Below, in pieces: positions 1-11,765 of a stretch of DNA of 64,000 bases. Numbering within the stretch: the stretch's first letter is position 1; each line of letters opens with the position of its first letter. The translations under genes and the position numbers were made by a program. The stretch spans positions 7,917,498-7,981,497 of the forward strand of contig JAQFVV010012395.1 in NCBI GenBank assembly GCA_028023455.1, in the 5' to 3' direction. The notes below the pieces were generated by a model. It saw nothing but the letters and a program-made list of their open reading frames with translations. It was not told the DNA's origin and ran no database searches. The DNA comes from Epiperipatus broadwayi. Taxonomy: Eukaryota > Onychophora > Udeonychophora > Euonychophora > Peripatidae.

Positions 1-1001
1 CCTTCCTGAATCTAAGTAACTGAAATTTGAATTAGAATATATTTGATTCCTTTATCGACCCTTTTTGCAAAAATATTTTAAGATTATATATGAGTAAATA
101 CATATTTGTGAATATGAAAAATAGCTGGGGCATAGATTAGAAATGGAGCTAATAATTTGTTATTAGCCAATTATAAAACTAACGCACATTTAATAATTTC
201 TTTCGATTCGATGATTGATAGAACAGTATAAATGTAGTTCTAATGGGTGAGAATTATTATCAGATTTAATATTATATTATTTGCGTGAAGCAATTAGAAC
301 AAAGGAGCTCATCGAGTCAAAAGATTATTGGCATATAATTAAAAATAAACGACATTAGTAAATCACACAAAATATATATATATATAATATAATAAATGAA
401 CCACCATCGTAAGCAAGGAAAATTAAAGACTAGAGATTGAGAGAATTACTATGAATTTAAAAAAGCATAAATAAAAGGTTTTACACAGAGATTATTACAT
501 TAAAGAATGAAAAGAGCTCTAAAAGGGAGTGTAAAGTAAAGTTCGAAACTGGCCAGAAAGTTACGGCTCATTATGGAAATATATTACCCATTTCTTCCAG
601 GCTGGTTCCTTAGTTTACACGTCCAGGTTGGTAAAACGTAGGCATGCATTCAGTCGATTACTTGAACAGCATTTTATTTGATTTTGGCAGCATGATTTGT
701 CTGGAAAGAATTTAGCAGTTTCATTGAAGATTTCAGGGGACTTCAGGAACCGTAGCCAGATTCCTGACGTTTTAGCCCTTCACCATGATCAAAACACTAT
801 TTAAATTTATGATTTTAAAAAGCACAGAATTTACTGGCACTTTTCTGCAACAAAGATGGCTTCCTTCCTCCAAACTTTTCAGAGCTATTTATACTGTATC
901 TGATGCCTTCAGGCTAGTGCTTCTTTCATTATCAATGTTACAAAATTTACTAGTTGTTTTTAGATACATTCCTTCGATAAGGCTTTCAAACTCATTAACT
1001 T
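1..1001. other. AT-rich intergenic DNA, no gene recognised
   Basis: I see no supported gene here. Bases about 530-1000 are less AT-rich than their surroundings and could be an untranslated exon or an old repeat, but no reading frame on either strand resembles a known protein. A short AT dinucleotide run lies near 370-385. Confidence 0.5.
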
Positions 1002-1031
1002 GAATTCATTTTCTAATTAGAAAATGAATTC
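1002..1031. repeat. 30-bp perfect palindrome
   Basis: The sequence begins GAATTCATTTTCTAA and is followed without a loop by its exact reverse complement. It could extrude as a small cruciform or be the core of a tiny foldback element. No second copy was noticed in the window. Confidence 0.8.
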
Positions 1032-2935
1032 TTAAAATCAGAAAAATGATTTTAATTAGGAAATCCTTACATTTTAAATACTTATCTTTTTTTTTAATTA
1101 ATAAAACTTTACCCATTGTTTTGGAAAGGGAGAATCTGAAAACTTATCGAAAGAATATAGCTTTTAATCATTAAAAATTTAACAAATTATTTAAAAGTAA
1201 AATAAACATTCCCGACGCAATGAAACTTTCGAACAATTATATATACTTAAACATTTATAAATATATACGCACAATCCATGCAGTTATAACATATATAAAT
1301 TCATGAATAATTTTATCATGAATTTATTAATAGCATTGATTAATTTAAACTTAAACGAATTAATTTTAATACACATTTATAAAATAAGTTTTTCTTTATG
1401 GAAATTAGCGTGGATTGAACGTATAAAGCCCCATTGCATTGGAAATTTAAGGTTAGTACTAGGGTTTGAAGTGGGCTTATGGCTAGATGTCATGAAGCTA
1501 GAATCGAGCTCAGATCCGACTGCTTCAATATAAATGCAAATACTGAATATGATAATAATGAGAAAAATTAAGTTTTTGGATCTATTTTAAGACATGATAG
1601 GTTTTTATAAACTATTTTGGAATGCAAAATTTTAGGAAGAAGATTAAAAGACAAACTAAGAATATCATATATTAAAACTGTGATCAGTGAAATTGAATGT
1701 TTTTCCTATGCAGAAATGAAATGAATTTGCTGAAGATAAAACAATGTGGCTGTAATGACAAGTCATTTCCTTTAGAAACTGTTGATCCTTGAGATTAATT
1801 TGATTTCTTTTAGGTAGAATCATTTATATAATTGCCAGATTCAAACATGATCTTTAATCTTTCTGGTATTAAGTAAGGCTTTTAATATCTACTTGATATT
1901 TGATAGACATTGTAATGTATATTATACTGACCAATATATATACCTACACTATTAAAGACTACTTATCTGCCACCCCAGTTTATTAAACATCAAATCAAAA
2001 ATATATAATTATTTATTTGTGTACAGTATTAGGATATGAATGATAATGTATTGATGGTATATATAAATATAGTTTGTTATATTTAGTATTGAAACATAAA
2101 GGTTATTTGACAAAATCAATTCAATTTATATTTAAGATTTGACTTTGATTATTCCGCAGTAGGCATCACCATTTAAATTTTTAAATGGACCAGGTTTGCC
2201 ACTTGATTATACATTTTATTTTCACTTTCCAATTCTCCATTTATTGATGCAAGGTTTGAATATCTATGTTTACTAACCATTGATGTGCAGGTATAACTAT
2301 AGAACATATTTATAAATAAAGAACTTATTGTGATAATCTTATGTTTATGATAAAAATATTTAATAATAACAATAATAATTTTAAAAAAATATCAACAAAG
2401 TAAGATTTATTCCTAATGTGACTCCTTATTAAGTAAAAACATAAAATAAAATATATATATTTGCAAACACATACATATAAAATATTTTAACCAAATCTCA
2501 TTAATCTAACTTGTTTATTTAAAATATTAAGAAGTGATATCATACTTAATTATTTTACTGTATATTATTTTTTAAAGACAAACATTTATATTTACATACT
2601 ATAAATGTCACTGGATTTGTAGTAATTATTATATTAATAAAGAAAATTTGATATTGAAATTAATAAAATTAAATATCTAAGAACAAAAAATACAAAAGCA
2701 ATTATTTACGCCTTATATATATAGATTAATGAAAGTACAGATATCATCTGTTTACTACATTTCATTTTCCATTTAATTTCTGCATTTAAACAGTGCATGA
2801 AGCTTCTGAAGCCTTACTGGGATAACTAATCGATAAATTGATAAATTGATTCATTGTATTTTTGACATTGATGCATATTTAAAGTTGAAAGTAGTGGAAC
2901 CCAAATTTTTTTATAAAATAATTTAAAAATAAATA
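1032..2935. other. AT-rich intergenic DNA
   Basis: No gene is supported. A stretch near 2780-2850 (GAAGCCTTACTGGGATAACT) resembles 6420-6460 (GAAGCCATTTTGGGATAAGT), so both may belong to one old dispersed repeat. Confidence 0.45.
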
Positions 2936-3484
2936 CACCTGGGTCTCGTTTTATGCGATAGATAGGTTCCTCAGAAAATGCACACAAAAGAAATCGCACA
3001 AAAATAAATGTAACTTACTTTGAAAAATGGGGATAGGTTCCCATAATTTTCTGAAATTGGCATAAAAGCAAAGCAACAAAGAAAAATTACTTTAAAATTC
3101 GCATTAAACAAATAAGGAAATAAAGTATGACTAATAAAAAATTTCAAATATATGAAAAAAATTAATATAAGATAAACTTTTTTTACTTTTTTTATTAACT
3201 ACAGTATTTAATTTTACATTTTTTTCATACATATTTTAATCTGTTATTTTACAATGTGGGTTCATTTGTGAACTAGTAAGAATTCAGATTCACAACGTGT
3301 TGTACAACTAGCGCCACTTCCAGTCTTGTGCTGTTTCTATATTACAAAAATGAGATGGCAATCAAAACAAAAAGATTAGACATTATCATTCGAAAGATTA
3401 TTTTCAATTTATAAAATCAATAAAATCTTCCTTATTATTTATTTTAAAAATCTAAAAAAATATTTATTTCTGTTAATATCTAAC

Positions 3485-3660
3485 AAAATATGCTTTAAAA
3501 GTTTAAAATTTTTGAATATTTATTGCGATATTTTTAAACATATGTATAAATCTATTATTATTATTTACTCATTAGTATAAGTAGGTTATTTATATAGAAG
3601 CTAAGTTTCTAAATACAGCTTATGGCCATATTAACATAAGCTGCTAATATAACGTTATAT
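3485..3660 (+). repeat. internal direct repeat, copy 1
   Basis: This ~175-bp segment of the Tigger-like element recurs at 3925-4095. Shared landmarks in order are TTTGAATATTTATTGCGATA, TAAATCTATTATTATTATTT, ACTCATTAGTATAA and TAAATACAGCTT. Differences are scattered substitutions and small indels, so the duplication is old. Confidence 0.8.
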
Positions 3661-3924
3661 TTTTGAAAGAAAAAAAAGTATTTCAAGTCAAAATAAGTTA
3701 TTAATAATTTAAATTTCCTGATATCTAATAAATATAGTGAAATATGAAGGATATTAAAAAGAAACATGGGTGCTTGTCTTATAGATAAAGATGCCATTGG
3801 ATGGTGCCATTTTCACACTAAAACTATAAAATATGACCATTCCCGGGCTGTTGATTATAATAATTTTGCTGTGCTTTTTTGTAATGCGAAAATAAAAACA
3901 AAACAAAATCGTCTTTTATAAATA

Positions 3925-4095
3925 TAAATACATTTTAAAAGTTTAAATTTTTTGAATATTTATTGCGATATTTTTATATGTAAGTATAAATCTATTATTA
4001 TTATTTACTCATTAGTATAAATAAGTTATTTACATAGAAGCTAAGTTCTAAATACAGCTTCAGGCTATGTTCAAGTTAGCTGCAAATATTTTTTA
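3925..4095 (+). repeat. internal direct repeat, copy 2
   Basis: Second copy of the segment at 3485-3660, in the same orientation and with the same ordered landmarks. The ~270 bp between the copies contains a sequence (GGTGCCATTTTCACACTAAAAC) whose near match lies inverted near 5135-5175, so the element also has inverted internal homology. Confidence 0.75.
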
Positions 4096-4159
4096 TTAAC
4101 GTATACAATTTAAATGATAATAATAAATGTAAAATAAAATCGACAAATTACAATTTGAT

Positions 4160-4310
4160 TCGTGTTTTTTCTATCGTATATTTTTTTAATTGTGTTACGG
4201 CTTTTTTTATCAATTTTCTATCGGATATTTTTTTACTTGTGTTATGGCTTTTTTTTATCAATTTTCTATCGGATATTTTTTTACTTGTGTTACGACTTTT
4301 TTTGTTGTTG
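4160..4310 (+). repeat. 47-48 bp tandem repeat, about three units
   Basis: The landmark CTATCG[T/G]ATATTTTTTTA starts at 4171, 4218 and 4266, giving spacings of 47 and 48 bp. Each unit ends in a GTGTTACGGC/GTGTTATGGC-like stretch and a T tract. It lies inside the Tigger-like element. Confidence 0.8.
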
Positions 4311-4473
4311 TTGTTTAACTAAAAAATAATAATTGTAATAAAAAGTAAAATTTCTTAGTCTATTTTTTATTTTTTTAGTTTTCGTTTTACATTTTTTTTT
4401 TTTTACAGACAAAGAGATATTATGGATATTTTTTACTTCAAATAGAATGACAATAAAAAGTAAAAGTTGTTAC

Positions 4474-4516
4474 GGTTAGGTTTAGAGTTAGTTTTAGGGT
4501 TAGGTTTAGGGTTAGT
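4474..4516 (+). repeat. short degenerate telomere-like TTAGGG array
   Basis: About 43 bases read as imperfect TTAGGG/TTTAGGG/TTAGG units, including GGGTTAGGTTTAGGGTTAG. TTAGGG is the common animal telomere repeat. The array is interstitial, short and inside a transposon, so it may be a captured repair patch or chance evolution of a simple repeat. Confidence 0.55.
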
Positions 4517-5268
4517 GTTCTGTTGTTTGTAATGCTAAAATAAAAAAATTCAAAATCGTAACTGTACTCGGATAAAATAAAGAAACTCAAACTTTTTTAA
4601 ACAACAACAAACACATATAAATGTCTTCTTTACTTATTAAACATGTTTATAATATTTGCTTTTTATGAAATTTACAAAAAATCGTGTATATTTGTACTTT
4701 TCTTACTGGATATTTTTTTTGGTACTGCTCTTTTTTACTTCAAAAATATACACACAGTAGAATCTTCTTTGTCTCGTGGAATGTTACGAACAGTACGTTA
4801 CTTGACGCGTTACCTAATTGCAACTCACTAAAAACATAGATATTTAACATTTTCCCAATTAAAACTTCAATACAGTACGTTGTAAAAATCTGAACATTTC
4901 AATACTTTAAAATAAAAAAAAATCCAATGAAAACAACATTTTCATCGAATTCAAATACAAACTCTCTCATCAAGCCGTAAATATTTTATAAACTGTGCGA
5001 GTTCGGAAAATGTATTTGCTGCGATGCGACATACATGCTGTACTGCGACGCGACATAACGGCCTACATTCTGTAGCACAACAAAAAAGTTGTATTATAGA
5101 AAACACAGGTTTGAACGTGTCGGCTGCGGAAACAGCATTTTTATGTGTTTTAGCGTGAAAACGGCACCATAGAGCGGCGTCTTTAGCTATAAGATGAGTA
5201 CCGAAACATGAATTGCATAACTTCAAAATTGCATTAAAATAATCCACATAAAACGAGACCCAGGTGTA

Positions 5269-8200
5269 TGTGAAGAATAAAATAGATATGTACTTTTACA
5301 AGAGCTGTATTTAAATAAAATAGTAATAGTTTTTTGTAATAATTTTTTAATAAAGTAATCAAAAAGCATAAATGGTTTTCAAAAAATTGAACATCTATTA
5401 TATGTAATTCATCATTAAAAAAGAAAATATTTTCCCATAATGTTTTAAAAGTTTTTACAAAGTAATCTCAAAAAAAAATTGTGTTTTGTACTTGCACAAT
5501 AAGAAAATATCAGGTTTATTGAACTTTTGCACATGTAATTAGTTCATCCTTGAAAAATAAAAATTTTCCCATAAGGAGACATTAGCTAAGCAGTTGGTAA
5601 CAATCAAATGGATTCTGTTAATCCAGTGACTGGATAAATAGTCAACCATTTATGGGTTGAAGCCAAATTCTGAAGAAAATGATAGTCACACCCCCTGAAC
5701 TATTACAGTCACATCTGGATCACACATACTGTGTCGCCAATTATTTAAATAAAACTAACTGGAACATCTTTCTAGTTTTTTTGGGATGTTCACCCTGCTT
5801 ATTGCCAGTAATCAAAGTAACAAAAAAAAAAAAAAAATTCATTTTACCTTTTTTTTTTTTGTTATTCACCCATTTCATTGTTTTATTGCATTTATTGATC
5901 AAATAATAAATTTTTTTTGATGAAAAATAAACAAAAAAATATATCCTTTACAAATATATTTCATTCTTTACTAATGTATTTCATAAACTTGACATTAATA
6001 GTGGACCCTTACTTTTTATCTATTTTGAAAATTTGAACGATAAATAAGAAAATTTCCAGAAAAAAGAAATACATAATTTACAATCAATAACATTACCAAA
6101 CAAAATATGTGCATATAATTTATAATCAATTTGTACTTTAATATGATGTTTTTTTTATGATAATGCAATTTTCTTAAAAATGTTTAATTTATCAATGAAT
6201 TTTCCCAGTATGGCTTCAATAGCTCCACTGTTTAAAACAGAAACTAAGCGGAAAATTACATGTAGTATCTGATTATATTAGTATCTTACTAAATATGATA
6301 GGAATTTTTTTTCATCTATAGTTTTGAATGTCTGTGTGCACATTAACTGCATTGATATTTTTTCCATATGTAAATTTTATCAGTTTTACTTCAGTTTTAG
6401 TTTTTATCCACTGCACGGAACTATTGAAGCCATTTTGGGATAAGTAATCAATAAATTTTAGATTCAGCATACTTTATATACATAAACAAGAATGTAAGTT
6501 TGTTGAAGGAAATTAATCTTCACACATGCACTATTAGATTAAATTTACATGAACTCACTTGGCAATAAATGTTATTTTTATATAAATCAACCCTTATTGA
6601 CCGTGCTTAAATCAGGACTTGGACTTATTATGAGCCTGATATTTCAATTGACAAATTATTTGTACAAATTTAGTTTATATATCACAGGGAAGAAAAAGTT
6701 TCTCATTTTTAAATACCTATGGTTTTGAATTATATTAATTTGAATACATGTGAATGAATAAGATCAATTGAAATATTAAGCTTTGATTTAAGCGTCGTTG
6801 GTTTAGTATAAAAAAGAGAAAAAAATCTTTATTAGTAATAAACTTATTTCTATATTATGCTGATTAACTTAAATAATAATTTGGCTTAGCATTTGTGAGA
6901 GGGGAAATGTCTTATTTTTATTCATTAATAGTAAAGTAACTTTTTTGTTATGTCTTTCAAATTTGAAATAATAATTCAATTTGTTGGTAACAGAATTAAT
7001 TTTATTTTATTGTTAGTTTTATGTAACCAATTATTAAAGTTGTAATTAATAATTTGTTAAGTGCATACTCATTACATAAGTAATATATATTAAGGCTATA
7101 ACCTTAAGACTATGCACCTGGATGCAACAGTAGGGACCTCTACAAATCTTAACACAATATTGATAATTTTAAAAGACATATTTTTTGAATTATTGCACTA
7201 CAAGCATTATGTATTTTGTATATGGTAACTATTTACAAATATGATCATTCAACGAGTGCTTTAATATTTAATAGCAATAAAGATTTTTATATATTTCTGG
7301 CTTACATTTGGATTATGCAAAAAGTCTTGAAATAGATTACTAACATTGCTTGGGACTTCGTGTTTATAGAGTCAAAAATTGAATCATGTATGGCAAAACA
7401 TTTTTTTCATGACTCTCTTACTTTATTATATTTCGACAGAGATGATGTTTCTTATTTTGCTCACAATCATGACTATAAGTGAAAGAATCATGTGGCATTC
7501 GATTTGATATATTATTTTTGGCCGAAAGGTTGAAAACAGTTTTTCCATCAGTTTTTACTTGAGATCATTCAAACACAATAGCTCCGCTATATCCATGGTA
7601 TTTGATTTTAAGCCTTCATGCAGAGGCTTGAATGCATGAATAATATTAAACTTTTTTAAAAATAGATCTTATATTTTCATATAAAATTTTACTCATTAAG
7701 ATATCAAGCAAAACAGAGTTATGTAGGTATAAAAAAAAACAATAATAGTAATACATTGAGAAAGAAACCATATCACTACATACTGAGTTTGTTATACAAG
7801 GAAATGTTGATTAAAATAATTCTGTTCATGCAAACATACATCAAATTTTTATTTTATTTTATTTATTTATTCTTATCAAATTGTGGGATATTCATGAGAG
7901 ATATGAAAGGGCTGTTGCTTATTTTTTACTGTATCAATCTCAGAGCTATAGCTAGTTATTTTGGATTCAAAATCTAAGAGTTTGAAATTTTTAGATATCC
8001 GTATGCAACATTACATCCTGTCTGATGTAAGGAAAATTGACTAGAAACTAAACATGTTATTTTTTCCTTATAGTTTCTATTAATGAAACTAATTCTTAAA
8101 TAAATACCTATGAATGAAGGCAGTGGTCATCATTATCTGATTAAGGAAATTGTCTTGACATCTATTGCTTGGTAAATTTCTATATAACCTTTGTTAATGT

Positions 8201-8639
8201 ATCTGTTTTTTTTTTTAATATTAACAGATAGCCCAATCTCTACTGAAGTGTAATAAGATTTATATCTGAATATGAAGATTGTGATAAATATTGTGATATA
8301 ATTTTTATACATTTATTTACAAATATTGACAGATCACCTAAAAATAATATTACCATTGATTGTTATAATGACCACAACAGTGGCATACCTATGGTGAAGC
8401 AAATCAAAGCACTGTATATGGATTCCAGGATTTCAAAAATTTTTGTTTTATATATATTCAAAAAAAAAGTATTAAATTATATATCATAAATATTAAAAAG
8501 AGCCATTTTTGAAATTTTGTACAGGGATCCAAAAATTCTTGCTATATTATTGGACTACAGTCAAGGTTTAAGATTCTTTTCAATAATTGAATAATACCAT
8601 ATAATACTCAATTGTCCAAACACCACCTTAAGATATCAA
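5269..8639. other. AT-rich intergenic DNA
   Basis: No gene is supported. Two imperfectly repeated stretches near 5375-5450 and 5510-5575 share the pattern TTGAACAT/TTGAACTT, then ATGTAATT, then TTTTCCCATA. A 73-codon frame at 7756-7977 is composed of hydrophobic AT-rich codons and has no recognisable similarity. Confidence 0.45.
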
Positions 8640-8855
8640 TATTTTAAAAACATCTCATGTTTCCCATTTTTTATGCTTGTTTATAACTGTTATTAAAACA
8701 GGCAAAACTCTTCATACAGTATTGCCACTCAGTGCAAGCCAGAATAATCAATGGATGCCAGAAGGCTTGTGCATAAAATCCATAGTGCCAACTCATCCAA
8801 TATCCTCAGAATAGTTTTTGGCTTGTGGTCTTCTTCAGTGACGAGCCTTGGATCT
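8640..8855 (-). repeat. ~460-bp repeat family, inverted left arm
   Basis: Read on the minus strand this segment matches the unit seen at 16132-16586. Landmarks on the plus strand are CAGGCAAAACTCTTCATACAG, AATCAATGGATGCCAGAAGG and CATAAAATCC. It faces the plus-oriented unit that starts at 8856, forming an imperfect inverted repeat with arms of roughly 200 bp. The long open frames on both strands here arise from this mirror symmetry and are not genes. Confidence 0.75.
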
Positions 8856-9530
8856 GATTCTAGATGCAGTGCTCTCAGATCCATCCAAGGCTCCTCACTG
8901 ATGAAGGCCACAAGCCAGAAACTAGTCTGGGGATATTGGATGAGTATGCACTAGATGGAGATTTTATGCATAAGCCTTCTGCCATCCATTGATTACTCTG
9001 GCTTGCACAGAATGACAATACTGTGTGAAGAGTTTTGCCTGTTTTATGTTTTAATAACAGTTATAAGCAAGCATAAAAAATGGTGATTAGGTGATGTTTA
9101 TTGGCTTAAAACCAGTCCTGCCTAATAAGATAGTGGTGGCTATGGTTATTAAAGAACCAAAGACACCAAAATCTATAGGTACTGAACAAGTTCAGACCTA
9201 TATGACTATATAAGCTAATAAGCTTGGATTGAAAATGTTATTGTGTTTTCAATTTAAGACTCATAGTTTTGTAATTAAGTAGAGATAAAAGGTGGCTGCT
9301 TGAGAGTTGCATTAGATCATAAGATCTAGGTGCTGTGCTCTCAGATTCAAGACTTCTTGCTCTCAGATCCCCCACAAGCCAGAAACTAGTCTGGGGATAT
9401 TGGATGAGTAGGCACTAGATGGGGATTTTAAGCACAAACCTTCTGACATCCATTGATTACTCTGGCTTGCACTGAGTGACAATACTGTATGGAGAGATTT
9501 GCCTATTTTAAAAACAGCTTTCTTATACCA
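8856..9530 (+). repeat. ~460-bp repeat family, plus-oriented units
   Basis: One unit plus part of a second lie in tandem. The landmark GATTCTAG/GATCTAGGTGC starts at 8856 and 9323, a period of 467 bp. Each carries GGCCACAAGCCAGAAACTAG or CCACAAGCCAGAAACTAG, then GGGGATATTGGATGAGTA and ATCCATTGATTACTCTGG. Matching units occur at 16 kb and 23-26 kb. The family is not one I can name. Confidence 0.8.
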
Positions 9531-11339
9531 ACAGGATTAATAATTCATAAGAAATTTGAGCGATGTAGGTGTCAGAATTGGAATGATCCAATAATGTTTT
9601 AGAGTCTGATTCTCTACTACTTCCTTAAACTATGCAGGACACAAACAATTGTTGCTAAGGCATTTATTATGTTATCATAATCTTCATAACAAGAAAGTTT
9701 CGTTTTTTCATCTAATCATTTCATATAGATATATGAAATAAACTACTTCACTAGCTGAAAATTTAAATATAAAATGTCTACCTCCCCCCCTCAGCCATGT
9801 TTTTAGCAGTCATTTTAAAACAAAGATAAAGGCTGAATTTAATGGCATACGGACAAGTGGTATTCAGTCTGTTTTTGTTTAAAAAAGGATGCATTTGAAA
9901 GAACGTAACGTGGGGGGTGGGGTGGGTGATAGACATTTTATATACCGATATATATATACATACACACACAAACGTAGGACTCGTATTTATCAGGTAGATG
10001 AGATCTTCTAAGCAAGATAGACATTTTTTTTATGCAATTGGCTCCAAATTTAATCACAAGTAAAGAAAAAATTAAAATCTCTACCAACTTTGAATATAAT
10101 AATATTTTGTCGTCTTAGTTGTTTCTTTATGTAAAGATATTAAAAGGACATGTGTGTTGATGTAGGTTTTTTTTTTTACTTCTTTTACTCCTAAACGCAA
10201 ACATTTTTATATATAATATTTATGTTAGTTTCTATTGCTATTAATTATTATTTCTATCAAAGACTATTTTGTACTCGTTTTTCCTACAACTGACAGTTCA
10301 TCTATCTCAGAATGTGACAGGTGTCTGTTAACATAAGTTTAAAAAGCACATGTTCAAATTTATATAAATGTACCTCCTAGCAATTGTCTCTGATCTGTCA
10401 GGTGATGAGTTATTATCATTAGAATTATTAAAAATTTTGACAGAAACCACCATTTTAACAAAGAAAGCTGTCGTTTGAAATTTACTTAGAACTGTTGACA
10501 GGGAATAGCTTGATTTAAAATATTTTTTACTTCAAACGAAGTTGATACTGTGTAGTTGTACATGCTCTTGACCTTTAAATTAATGATTAAATAGTAATTG
10601 GCTCACTACACTTTTAGACCAGGTGCTTTTTATTTAGTTGTCATATGGAAAATGCTTTGTAGTGACTAAATACACACACACACATTGAAAATTATTTTCA
10701 TTGTTAAAGTTATGTTTATATTTTTATAAAAGCTTCCTTGTATAATGATTAACACGTCCATTTCCCATGCACATATTGTGGGGTTCAAATCTAGGCTATC
10801 ATCTTTATAACTTAGTTAGCCAGTCATTAATAGTTATATATATATAAAAGTATTAGGATTTTTTCACTTACATAATGTTGAAATCACTGATTATCTTATG
10901 GAAATCCATTTAAATTCCCAATCCAGAAATTGATGTCTGATTTTAAGGATTTGAATGCCTTTTCTTTTCGTATCCATACATTGGTCAAACTCACTGAAAA
11001 TGGTACTAAAATACTGCTATTGCTGTGTGTGTATATATGTAACATGATAGTTTTTCTATGTATATTTTTCGTTATATATATACCATTTTCAATTCATATC
11101 TAAATCAGTCAAACACATTAATTTAACTTTCACATCTTAATAATAATCACATATATTTTGAAAAAATAGTTATATGTATTTAATTAAAATATAATTTATA
11201 AGTTATTTACCAAAATGCAATTCTTGTAAATCAAACCTGTCCATATTTTCCAAATGTCTTTTACTCCACTTTTTAAACACTCATATCTATTTTATCTTTT
11301 TAAAGTTATTTATCAACTTCTTTCCTTTTTTTTTTTATT
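9531..11339. other. AT-rich intergenic DNA
   Basis: No gene is supported. A C-run near 9782 and a G-rich stretch near 9910-9930 stand out from the AT-rich background, and a short CA/TA repeat follows at about 9945-9970. A tRNA-like fragment is listed separately at 10731-10800. Confidence 0.45.
10731..10800 (+). repeat. tRNA-derived fragment (decayed SINE or tRNA pseudogene)
   Basis: TATAATGATTAACACG resembles an A box of the TATAGTGGTTAACACG type. It is followed 33 bases later by GGGGTTCAAATCTAGG, which resembles a B box. The spacing suits a tRNA-derived sequence. The acceptor stem is not clearly paired, so a functional tRNA is unlikely. Confidence 0.4.
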
Positions 11340-11765
11340 ATTATCTCTTCTCTTACTTTCTACAATGTCTCTAACACATCTTTCAAAATTCCTCTGCCTT
11401 TAAATATATGCCCGATCCATTTCCTTTTTTTTTTCATAATTTCTTAAAAAAATTATCTTTCATTTATTCTTGTCCCTACTTCTTCATTTTTAAACTTATA
11501 CTTCCGATTTAACTTTTCCATTCTTTTCCAAATTTTCATCTCAAATCCTCCAAATTTTTTTCCCTTTTTACCTGTTGTTCCATGTTTTTATCCCAGATGA
11601 AGCAATAATTCAAACAAAATACTATCTGTTTTTATTGTTTTAGTTTTATTAACTTTTCTTATCTATTTCTTTTTTCCCCTCAATATATACCTTGCAAAAT
11701 ATCACATTTCATTTTCACTAAATGTTTTTTCAAAGTCAGCAAAAACAACATTAACATCCTCCACT
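11340..11765 (-). pseudogene. decayed LINE reverse transcriptase relic (palm fragment plus C-terminal domain)
   Basis: On the minus strand, 11765-11720 reads VVFADFEKTF, a degraded motif A (usually FIDFEKAFDS). After a large internal deletion, 11550-11470 reads FEMKIWKRMEKLNRKYKFKN, followed near 11424-11390 by KWIGHIFKGRGI and a lysine-rich tail. The order FEMW.WRRML, then RWLGHILR, then a basic stretch is characteristic of the C-terminal region of one widespread group of animal non-LTR retrotransposons. Stops and frameshifts are frequent and the central palm with the catalytic Asp pair is missing. No clade is assigned. Confidence 0.6.

Larger units (their letters stand above)
2936..5266. 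mobile_element. Tigger/pogo-like DNA transposon, non-autonomous
   Basis: The left end starts CACCTGGGTCTCGTTTTATG (2936-2955), and the same 20 bases appear as the exact reverse complement at 5247-5266. Each end is bordered by TA (2934-2935 and 5267-5268), the duplication expected of the Tc1/mariner/pogo superfamily. The CTCGTTTTAT-GCG core resembles the ends of Tigger elements, which typically read CCTCGTTTTATTGCG. No transposase frame is visible in the 2331-bp interior. A 98-codon minus-strand frame (4951-5247) abuts the right inverted repeat but matches nothing I recognise and looks like subterminal filler. The interior holds a ~180-bp direct repeat, a 47-bp tandem repeat and telomere-like repeats. 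The superfamily assignment rests on the termini alone. Confidence 0.7.

Noticed and set aside
360-390. AT dinucleotide runs here and at several other places
   Set aside because: Ordinary microsatellite sequence in AT-rich DNA, with no further structure.
4951-5247. 98-codon minus-strand frame directly inside the right end of the Tigger-like element
   Set aside because: No similarity to transposases or other families. It is explained as a chance frame in a locally less AT-rich subterminal region.
8729-8954. Overlapping open frames on both strands (60 and 67 codons)
   Set aside because: They are products of the mirror symmetry of the ~460-bp repeat and are not conserved in the other copies.
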